Assembly (NCBI GenBank): GCA_022563275.1
Contig: JADFNR010000146.1
Coordinates: forward strand, 1 to 7,877
DNA from: Chloroflexota bacterium
GTDB lineage: Bacteria > Chloroflexota > Dehalococcoidia > UBA3495
DNA: 7,877 bases
Direction of reading: 5' to 3'
Positions 1 through 4,531 of the stretch are shown one piece after another. The position numbers and the translations under genes are program-made. The notes below the pieces were generated by a model. The model searched no databases, was not told the DNA's origin, and saw only the letters and a list, made by a program, of their open reading frames with translations. The first letter of the stretch is position 1, and every line of letters begins with the position of its first letter.

Positions 1-7
1 GCCCGCG

Positions 8-370
8 TTACACGCTGAATGAAGTGCCGCATCCGCAGGCTTTCTTGGCGTTGGGGTTCTCGAAGACAAAGCCCTTGCCGTTCAGGCCGTCGGAGAAATC
101 CAACTCGGTGCCGACCAAGTAGATGTAACTCTTTTTGTCGACGATCACTTTGATGCCGTGTTGCTCGACGACCTTTTCAGTCTCGCTGGCAACTAGGTCG
201 CCGGTGATCTGGAGGTCGTAGGTCAGTCCGGAACAACCGCCGCCTTTGACGGCCACGCGGACCCCCACGTTGTCGTCGATGCCGTCTTTCTTGGCGAAGT
301 ATTTAATCTTGTCGGCGGCTTTCTCGGAGATTGCCACCGTAAGTTGCACACCATTCTGGGTTACGGGCAT
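8..370 (-). CDS. erpA: A-type iron-sulfur cluster carrier, HesB/IscA/ErpA family
   Basis: A 120-residue protein with the A-type carrier signature: Cys46 in GGGCSGLTYDL and the C-terminal pair Cys112/Cys114 in ACGCGTSFSV. These three cysteines are the cluster ligands known for the family. Length fits the usual 105-120 residues. It is expected to act in the cytosol, accepting Fe-S clusters from a scaffold and delivering them to apo-enzymes. The NPNAKKxCGCGxSFS ending resembles ErpA more than IscA, but subfamily assignment without alignment is uncertain. The ATG start has a GGGGGAG ribosome-binding site seven bases upstream; the gene ends in TAA. It has its own promoter (449-478) and no suf/isc genes beside it in the window, so it looks like a stand-alone carrier gene. 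Confidence 0.93.
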   Translation of the reverse strand: MPVTQNGVQLTVAISEKAADKIKYFAKKDGIDDNVGVRVAVKGGGCSGLTYDLQITGDLVASETEKVVEQHGIKVIVDKKSYIYLVGTELDFSDGLNGKGFVFENPNAKKACGCGTSFSV

Positions 371-423
371 ATCGTTCTCCCCCTGCGGTTAGCAGCGCTG
401 TGCGGGGTTGGAATAATTTATTG

Positions 424-438
424 GCTCCGGTACGGAGC
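424..438 (-). repeat. Perfect inverted repeat in the HesB/ErpA gene leader
   Basis: GCTCCG-GTA-CGGAGC is a perfect 6-bp inverted repeat with a 3-nt centre. It lies just downstream of the predicted transcription start, so it could be an operator or a small leader hairpin. An AT-rich palindrome AATAATTTATT follows at 411-421. Neither matches an operator I can name, such as the IscR sites known from Proteobacteria. Confidence 0.4.
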
Positions 439-448
439 GGACAAGACT

Positions 449-478
449 ATTGTAGGGCCTGGTATCTGGCTCAGTCAA
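449..478 (-). promoter_or_regulatory. Near-consensus sigma-70-type promoter for the HesB/ErpA gene
   Basis: Read on the minus strand, TTGACT (478-473) and TACAAT (454-449) are separated by 18 bp, each matching the consensus hexamer at five of six positions. Transcription would start near 442, giving a leader of about 70 nt before the ATG at 370. Inferred from sequence only. Confidence 0.6.
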
Positions 479-479
479 G

Positions 480-510
480 AAACTGAGGTTGCACCTGCAA
501 CCTAACTCAG
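480..510 (-). terminator. Possible weak terminator of the P-loop/DRTGG gene
   Basis: AGGTTGC (486-492) and GCAACCT (497-503) form a 7-bp stem with a 4-nt loop that overlaps the stop codon of the P-loop/DRTGG gene. In the minus direction it is followed by CAGTTTCTTG, a poor U-tract. The promoter of the next gene begins immediately after, which fits a transcription-unit boundary. The weak U-tract keeps confidence low. Confidence 0.35.
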
Positions 511-1446
511 CAACAGCGCTATGGTTTCGGCGCCCATGTATGTCTCCAGCAAGCCGGCGAAATGGCTGGCTTTGGTGGCGGTGCGGGCGTCGGCTTTGTC
601 CAACAGGCCGGCCAGGGCCTCGGCGGTGTCCAGGGTGTTGGTGCGTACCTGTATCAAAGGGACTTCCCGTTGTAGCGCCTCGGCTTTGATGTATTCGGTG
701 GGCTCTCCCGGCCCGGTGAGCACCAGGCAGCAGGTCTTCTCCCCCATGCAGGCCATCTGGATATCCGGGCGTTCCACGCGGGTGATCACCGCCTGGTTGG
801 AGTAGCGGCCGAAGTAGGTGGGCCCTTCATCCATGATGTTGCCGCCGATCATGAAACGCTCCACCGGGACGTCGGTGTTTACCGGGTCCAGCACCCATTG
901 TCCGCCCAGGTGCTCCGCCAGTTGTTCCACGGTCACCGTGAGCATCCCACGGCTCTCGGGGATCACGGCCACCGGCCCGGCCCGGCCGGCAAGTTCACGG
1001 GCGACTTCGTCACGGCGGTGGATAGGGACCGCGTTGACCACTGTGGCAGCCAGATCGGGGACGGCGGCGGCGATGGAGGCAATGACATCACCTTTGGAAT
1101 ACCGGTGGACCAGGATGACCTTCGAACCCAGGGCGTAGGGCGCGGACCCATCAGGGCCTTCGATGACGACGACGTCAGCCGCTGATTCCAGCTTGGAGAC
1201 TTCCGCCTGGACCGGACTTAGGTCGCCAGATTCAGATTTATTTCGGGGAGAGGGAACGGCGGGGCCACCGATGGACTGGAGCAATCCGGATATGAAGACG
1301 ACGTCTGGGTCTGTGGTGCGCCCGTCCGCGAACGGTTTGTAGTAGGCAGCCTGTTTCCCGGCGGCGTTGGCGGTAACCAGTAATGCCGCCGCCAGGCTGG
1401 TCTTGCCGGCCCCGGACTGATTTCCCACGATCTGAAGGACCGTCAC
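502..1446 (-). CDS. BioD-like P-loop protein with C-terminal DRTGG domain (COG0857-like)
   Basis: A 314-residue protein. Residues 1-185 form a BioD/dethiobiotin-synthetase-like P-loop domain with Walker A GNQSGAGKT (8-16) and a Walker-B-like strand DVVVIEG (91-97). IPESRGMLTVTVEQLAEHL (162-180) resembles the segment joining this fold to DRTGG domains. Residues about 202-312 form a DRTGG domain, here reading ITRVERPDIQ (221-230) in place of the usual GDRxDI-type motif. In large bacterial phosphate acetyltransferases these two domains precede the catalytic PTA domain. That domain is absent, so this is probably not an acetyltransferase; it may be a regulatory or nucleotide-sensing protein. The start is GTG, chosen for the strong AGGAGG four bases upstream. 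It lies alone between a pentapeptide gene and the HesB gene. Function unknown. Confidence 0.85.
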   Translation of the reverse strand: MTVLQIVGNQSGAGKTSLAAALLVTANAAGKQAAYYKPFADGRTTDPDVVFISGLLQSIGGPAVPSPRNKSESGDLSPVQAEVSKLESAADVVVIEGPDGSAPYALGSKVILVHRYSKGDVIASIAAAVPDLAATVVNAVPIHRRDEVARELAGRAGPVAVIPESRGMLTVTVEQLAEHLGGQWVLDPVNTDVPVERFMIGGNIMDEGPTYFGRYSNQAVITRVERPDIQMACMGEKTCCLVLTGPGEPTEYIKAEALQREVPLIQVRTNTLDTAEALAGLLDKADARTATKASHFAGLLETYMGAETIALLLS

Positions 1447-1485
1447 GGAGCCTCCTAGATGCCAAGCGTGTTTTATTGCCGGGTA

Positions 1486-1494
1486 ATTCTAGCA
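1486..1494 (-). promoter_or_regulatory. Possible extended -10 promoter for the P-loop/DRTGG gene
   Basis: On the minus strand the sequence reads TGCTAGAAT, a TGn motif followed by TAGAAT (five of six matches to TATAAT). It lies about 40 bp upstream of the GTG start. No acceptable -35 is seen; its position would fall in the loop of the adjacent GC-rich hairpin. Confidence 0.3.
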
Positions 1495-1497
1495 TAG

Positions 1498-1523
1498 GGC
1501 CCGCGCCCCAACGGGCGCGGGCC
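1498..1523 (-). terminator. Strong GC hairpin after the pentapeptide gene, without a U-tract
   Basis: GGCCCGCGCCC (1498-1508) and GGGCGCGGGCC (1513-1523) are perfect 11-bp arms around a 4-nt loop. The hairpin begins four bases after the pentapeptide gene's TAG stop. In the minus direction it is followed by CTATGCTAGAAT rather than a run of U, so it is not a classical intrinsic terminator. It may stop transcription inefficiently or protect the 3' end of the mRNA from exonucleases. Confidence 0.5.
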
Positions 1524-1526
1524 GGG

Positions 1527-2228
1527 CTAATCGCTCACATCCTTGGGGCCCGTGTTTTCGGGGTCGAATCTGTCGGGGAATCTGGTGGTCGCGTCCCATT
1601 TGGCCATGGTGAAGTCCGACCGGTGGAGGCTTGCTTGCTTGAAACTGGCGCCGCGGACGTCGGTTGCGATCCACATCGAGTCCCGAATCATGGCCAGGTT
1701 GAAATCGGCCCCCGGCATGACGGCCCGGCTCAGGTCCGCCCCATTCATGTTGGTGGACCGGAAGAGGGTGTTGGTCAGGTCAGCGTTCCTCAGGTCCGCC
1801 TCGGTCATGTTGGACTGACTGAGATCGGCGCCGGAAAGGTCAGCTCCGATCAGGTTGACCCGGTTCATGCGGCAATTCCTGAGCACCGCGTTCTTCAAGG
1901 TCGCGCCCTTCAGGTCGGTCCAGAAAAGGTTCACATTGACGACGGTGGCTGAGGTCAGGTCGACGCCGGCCATTCCGGCCTGGCCCAAGTCTGCTTCAGA
2001 CAGGTCCGCGCCCGATAGGTCGGCACCGGCCAGGTTGGCCCGGGTGAGCCTGGCGCCGGTCAGGTCCGCGCCCTTGAGGTTGGCGTTGCGGATCTTGGTC
2101 CCGGCCAGGTTAACGCCGCTGAGGTCGGCTCCTTCCAGGTCCAGTTGTATATTCGGATTGTTCTCGCGCCAGTGGTCCAAGGCATCGGGGCCGTTGGAAG
2201 CCAGCTTTACGTGTTCTGGGTTAGCCAA
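1527..2228 (-). CDS. Pentapeptide-repeat protein (37 uninterrupted repeats)
   Basis: A 233-residue protein. Residues 1-28 (starting ANPEHVKLASNG) are a short helical cap often seen at the start of these proteins. Residues 29-213 are 37 consecutive five-residue units of A(D/N)LxG type in one unbroken register, which should fold as about nine coils of a right-handed quadrilateral beta-helix. Residues 214-233 are a charged tail. No signal peptide or membrane segment is seen, so it is likely cytoplasmic. The start is TTG, preceded by GGAG nine bases upstream, and is supported by the conserved N-terminus. Family functions are diverse (gyrase-binding DNA mimics are one group), and nothing here identifies the role. 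The repeat produces 15-bp periodicity in the DNA, visible as recurring CAGGTCxGC words. Confidence 0.9.
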   Translation of the reverse strand: MANPEHVKLASNGPDALDHWRENNPNIQLDLEGADLSGVNLAGTKIRNANLKGADLTGARLTRANLAGADLSGADLSEADLGQAGMAGVDLTSATVVNVNLFWTDLKGATLKNAVLRNCRMNRVNLIGADLSGADLSQSNMTEADLRNADLTNTLFRSTNMNGADLSRAVMPGADFNLAMIRDSMWIATDVRGASFKQASLHRSDFTMAKWDATTRFPDRFDPENTGPKDVSD

Positions 2229-2257
2229 ATCGTTGTTCTCCGAATCAAACGTCTTTC

Positions 2258-2292
2258 CACAAAAACACAGCCTAGGAACTGGTCCCAGGCTG
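2258..2292 (-). terminator. Intrinsic terminator of the MaoC-selenoprotein operon
   Basis: In minus-strand RNA, bases 2292-2283 pair with 2277-2268 in a 10-bp stem (CAGCCUGGGA with UCCUAGGCUG) around a 5-nt loop, followed at once by GUGUUUUUG. One pair is G-U in minus-strand RNA but would be an A-C mismatch in plus-strand RNA, which supports the minus direction. It starts 46 bases after the selenoprotein stop codon. Confidence 0.75.
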
Positions 2293-2338
2293 CTTAGTCC
2301 AATCCAATAGGTCCTGGTGAAGGGTGCCGGTAAAGAAG

Positions 2339-2623
2339 TTAGGCTTCTTCCAACTCGTATAGTTTCTCGGCGATGGCCATCTTCAGTTCATTGACCTTGC
2401 TGAGGTCGGGAAAGGCCCCGGCCTCTTTGCGGTCGAAGATCTTTTCCCCGTTCAGGTACACTTCCAACCGTCCTTTGTCCGAGGGCGTTATCTTGATGGC
2501 AACGTCGCCTGGAGCGTCGGAGCGGTAGAACTCAGCCGCCAACCACGTGGCGACATTGTAATAGCCTCAAGATACGCAGTAGAGAATTTCAGCTTCTACT
2601 TTGCCGTGTTCTGACCCTGCCAT
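2339..2623 (-). CDS. SelW/Rdx-family selenoprotein with in-frame TGA (Sec19)
   Basis: A 94-residue protein if the in-frame TGA at 2569-2567 is read as selenocysteine. The N-terminus MAGSEHGKVEAEILYC is followed by V-S-U-G-Y-Y, placing Cys16 and Sec19 in the CxxU redox motif of the SelT/SelW/SelH (Rdx) thioredoxin-like family, directly after the first beta strand. The rest matches the family: an amphipathic helix (ATWLAAEFY), a strand pair around RLEVYLNGEKIFDRKE, then GAFPD and a final helix. The ATG has GGAGGG four bases upstream, a far better start than the TTG at 2542 that is left if TGA is taken as a stop. A hairpin with bacterial SECIS geometry follows the TGA. recF ends in TGA, so the code is standard. 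The family is thought to be thiol oxidoreductases; the substrate is unknown. The main alternative is a CxxC gene with a recent nonsense mutation, which I consider less likely. Confidence 0.85.
2535..2569 (-). promoter_or_regulatory. Putative bacterial SECIS element just downstream of the recoded TGA
   Basis: After the TGA (2569-2567) come 12 nt, then GUCGCCA (2554-2548), loop CGUGGU (2547-2542) and UGGCGGC (2541-2535): a 7-bp stem with one G-U pair. The loop starts 19 nt after the TGA and has G at its second position. This fits the known bacterial SECIS pattern (loop roughly 16-37 nt from UGA, early loop G), which binds SelB and directs Sec-tRNA to the UGA. The element lies inside the coding sequence, as is usual in bacteria. 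Confidence 0.7.
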
Positions 2624-2651
2624 TTAACCCTCCAGAGATGTTGGTGCGTTG

Positions 2652-2665
2652 GCCCGTAATCGGGC
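2652..2665 (-). other. Small intercistronic hairpin between MaoC subunit B and the selenoprotein gene
   Basis: GCCCG-TAAT-CGGGC forms a 5-bp stem directly after the TAG stop of the upstream MaoC gene. There is no U-tract, so it is unlikely to terminate transcription; it may only mark the cistron boundary. Confidence 0.3.
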
Positions 2666-2666
2666 G

Positions 2667-3092
2667 CTACTTGATCACCGCGGTTCCGGTTCCCACCGCG
2701 GTGCGGTTGCCGTCCTGGTTATCGCAGAAAAGGTCCACCAAGACCTTGGTGCCGGCTTCAGTCTCTTCGGTCCCGGTGACGGTCCCGGTGACGGTGATGG
2801 TGTCTCCGGCTTTTACCGGCCTCAGAAACTTCAAGTTGACTGTGCCGGTGTGGTTAAACACCTCAGGCCCGAAGAACTTTCGCAGGCTCTCGGCGGCGAA
2901 GGTGATGGACATGCGGCCCGAGGCGAGGGTATACGTGGTGCCCAGACGTTTCGCGGCCAATTCGGGATTGTTGTGGATGTTCTCCCGGTCCAGTATCCCA
3001 GTCGATTCGAACTGCAGGATCGATTCCGTGGTGATCGATTTGGTGACCGAAGGAATCTTCTGATCGGGCTTTATTTCTGCTCTGGATGCCAT
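2667..3092 (-). CDS. MaoC-like hot-dog hydratase, catalytic subunit (HadB-like)
   Basis: A 141-residue single hot-dog protein of the MaoC/(R)-specific enoyl hydratase family. ILDRENIHNNPELAAKRLG corresponds to the hydratase-2 motif region. The catalytic Asp and His are kept with the usual spacing (Asp35 and His40), although the normal D-x-N-P-x-H reads D-R-E-N-I-H. The C-terminal half (VNLKFLRPVKAGDTITVTGTV-type strands) is the typical hot-dog sheet. The Asp/His spacing resembles HadB of the mycobacterial HadAB dehydratase. It probably dehydrates a 3-hydroxyacyl thioester, or the reverse, as a heterodimer with the subunit encoded just upstream, whose 3' end it overlaps by 22 bases. The ATG has GGGG five bases upstream. 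The substrate cannot be told from sequence. Confidence 0.85.
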   Translation of the reverse strand: MASRAEIKPDQKIPSVTKSITTESILQFESTGILDRENIHNNPELAAKRLGTTYTLASGRMSITFAAESLRKFFGPEVFNHTGTVNLKFLRPVKAGDTITVTGTVTGTEETEAGTKVLVDLFCDNQDGNRTAVGTGTAVIK

Positions 3093-3499
3093 TTTTTCCC
3101 CAACTCGTCAGGCTTCTTCAATTGGTAGGTGCTGAGCTTCTCCAGAAGGCGGCCATCCTCGTCGATGGCGGTGGCTTCGATAACGATGTAGGGCTTGTCC
3201 CGGCGCAGGTACTTGTCGGCGATGCGGCCGGTGACGCTGATCTTTTTGCCCACGATCGGCGGGTTGAAAAATTCGACCTCGTTGCCCGCGTTCACCGTGC
3301 CGATCGGGTCGTCGTAGACCATGGCGAAGGCGGTGGCGTCGTGTTTCACGCCAAGTGTGGGAAATGCGGCTTCCGGGTCGTCTACGGAGGCGCGGAAGGC
3401 GTCCACCATCTCCTGAGTCAGGATGTAGTCGTAAGACCCCAACTCTTCCCCGATCACGGCCTTGTCGTAATCGAATATCCTGAGTTTTGTATCCGCCAT
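3071..3499 (-). CDS. MaoC/FAS1-like dehydratase N-terminal-type subunit (HadA-like)
   Basis: A 142-residue hot-dog protein resembling the N-terminal half of double-hot-dog dehydratases (MaoC_dehydrat_N type). Recognisable parts are YDYILTQEMVDAFRASVDD near residues 23-41, then NAGNEVEFFNPPIVGKKI and a strand-rich second half. It lacks the Asp/His hydratase motif and so is likely the structural, substrate-binding partner of the catalytic subunit encoded next. The ATG is preceded by AAGGAG seven bases upstream. It is the first gene of the minus-strand operon, behind the promoter at 3554-3582. The partnership is inferred from the 22-base overlap and from known HadAB-type organisation. Confidence 0.82.
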   Translation of the reverse strand: MADTKLRIFDYDKAVIGEELGSYDYILTQEMVDAFRASVDDPEAAFPTLGVKHDATAFAMVYDDPIGTVNAGNEVEFFNPPIVGKKISVTGRIADKYLRRDKPYIVIEATAIDEDGRLLEKLSTYQLKKPDELGKKWHPEQK

Positions 3500-3553
3500 T
3501 CATCGGCTCCTTCGCGGGGGCTCCTTACAGCCCCTGCTGAGCGCACTGTTTTT

Positions 3554-3582
3554 ACAATACTGAGTTTGCCTTGGTGAGTCAA
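3554..3582 (-). promoter_or_regulatory. Sigma-70-type promoter of the MaoC-selenoprotein operon
   Basis: On the minus strand, TTGACT (3582-3577; five of six matches) and TATTGT (3559-3554; four of six) are separated by exactly 17 bp. The predicted start near 3547 leaves a leader of about 48 nt before the ATG at 3499. It shares its -35 hexamer with the promoter of the HesB gene. Confidence 0.6.
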
Positions 3583-3630
3583 CGCGGACCCTGCCTGTGA
3601 CCGGGCGTGGCCGGGGGATGGCCTTTGCCC

Positions 3631-3636
3631 TATAAT
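3631..3636 (+). promoter_or_regulatory. Perfect -10 hexamer upstream of the unknown gene and recF
   Basis: TATAAT lies 38 bp before the ATG at 3675. No good -35 hexamer is present at 16-18 bp spacing (TGGCCG at 17 bp), so promoter assignment rests on the -10 alone. It would drive the unknown gene, recF and possibly purL, divergently from the MaoC operon. Confidence 0.45.
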
Positions 3637-3674
3637 GGGCTGAGACATCTGCATTAAGGGCGTGACTGATTGAC

Positions 3675-4499
3675 ATGGACCTGATCTTCGATAGGGGGGA
3701 CCCGCAGAACCCGAGAGGGCATGCCCTGCTCTATTTCCGGGTGGACACGGAGCCGGATATCGTCTACGCCACTTATGTGGTCACGCTGCCGGTGAAGTCG
3801 GATTTAACCAAGTACGTCCCTCCCTTCCTGGCGTCGCATCTGGGTAACTTGCCCCTCAGCGACCTGTCGGCTTTCGCCATGCCGCCGGTGCCGGAAGCCG
3901 TGGGCTCCTATGCTGATTTGGAGCGGCTGAGCCAGTTGAGAGAGGATGACCTGGTGTACGGCGGCAACATGTTCTCCTTTGACCTGCCCAGGATGATGGA
4001 GACGGCCACCGAGGCGGTCCAGCTCTACTCCAGCCTCTGCTCCGACACTCTGGCCATGACCGGGACTGCGGCCGAAGGCGCGGCCGCCGCCATCGGCGAA
4101 GAGCTCAGAGAGACGCTGGAGACGCCAGCGGCCCCGGAGCCGGAACCCGAACAAGAACGAGACGACTCCTACAACGTCAACGAAGTCCTCTTCAGTTTCA
4201 TGAGCGAGAGCGACAAACTGGGAGAGCTGTCGGGGTTGTTGGGCCGGCTGCGGTTCGCCGTCGATGGGTCGGACCAGGCCACCGCGGACGAGGTTGGCGC
4301 GGAGATCACCGTGTTGGCCCGCCACCTGCCAGAGAATTTCAGGGTGAACGACCTGTTGGAGGCGGCCCGGGACGACTCGGACCGGAGCGCGCAATTGGCC
4401 AAACTATACATAGACCGTTGCTTCCGGCTCTCCGCCGGAGACGCGCTGGCAGCCATAGAACTGGAAGCCCAGATCCAGTTGCTGAAGGACCAGGACTAG
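3675..4499 (+). CDS. Uncharacterised protein encoded immediately upstream of recF
   Basis: A 274-residue acidic, soluble protein with no signal peptide or membrane segment and no motif I can assign to a function. Residues 1-125 look like an alpha/beta domain (RGHALLYFRV, YATYVVTLPV, KYVPPFLASHL, DLSAFAMPPVPE). Residues about 135-163 are a low-complexity Ala/Glu/Pro linker. Residues 165-274 are helical and charged (FSFMSESDKLGELSGLLGRL, then LARHLPENFRVNDLLEAARDD). I have an impression of similar proteins in Chloroflexota but cannot verify it. The ATG has only a weak, distant AAGGG 14 bases upstream. The stop lies 32 bp before recF on the same strand, so the two are probably co-transcribed, which hints at a link to DNA repair or simply shared housekeeping expression. 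Confidence 0.8.
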   Translation: MDLIFDRGDPQNPRGHALLYFRVDTEPDIVYATYVVTLPVKSDLTKYVPPFLASHLGNLPLSDLSAFAMPPVPEAVGSYADLERLSQLREDDLVYGGNMFSFDLPRMMETATEAVQLYSSLCSDTLAMTGTAAEGAAAAIGEELRETLETPAAPEPEPEQERDDSYNVNEVLFSFMSESDKLGELSGLLGRLRFAVDGSDQATADEVGAEITVLARHLPENFRVNDLLEAARDDSDRSAQLAKLYIDRCFRLSAGDALAAIELEAQIQLLKDQD

Positions 4500-4531
4500 C
4501 AAGTCCGGTCTCATGGGAGGAGCACGACGGG

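Noticed and set aside
1560..2150. Recurring CAGGTCxGC words resembling a direct-repeat or CRISPR-like array
   Set aside because: The period is 15 bp and fully explained by the A(D/N)LxG codons of the pentapeptide protein; there are no unique spacers of CRISPR size.
1543..2310. Plus-strand open frames rich in Ser, Ala, Pro and Arg opposite the pentapeptide gene
   Set aside because: They are reverse-strand reflections of the 15-bp repeat unit, with no independent start signals or domains.
2339..2542. Short 67-residue protein starting at a TTG after the in-frame TGA
   Set aside because: It lacks the first beta strand and the redox motif of the SelW family, and its TTG lies within the predicted SECIS loop and stem. 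The ATG at 2623 with GGAGGG is a much better start.
2567..2569. TGA as a sense codon of a variant genetic code
   Set aside because: recF ends at a TGA in the expected place (5798-5800), TGG is used for Trp throughout, and no other recognised gene in the window has an internal TGA.
3804..4394. 196-codon antisense frame within the unknown gene upstream of recF
   Set aside because: The sense frame has a promoter-like -10, tight spacing to recF and a coherent domain-like pattern. The antisense product is compositionally odd and resembles a shadow.
4418..4531. Upstream ATG start for recF
   Set aside because: It would add 38 unconserved residues rich in Arg and Pro, overlap the preceding gene by 82 bases, and ignore the good GGGAGGAG site before the TTG at 4532.
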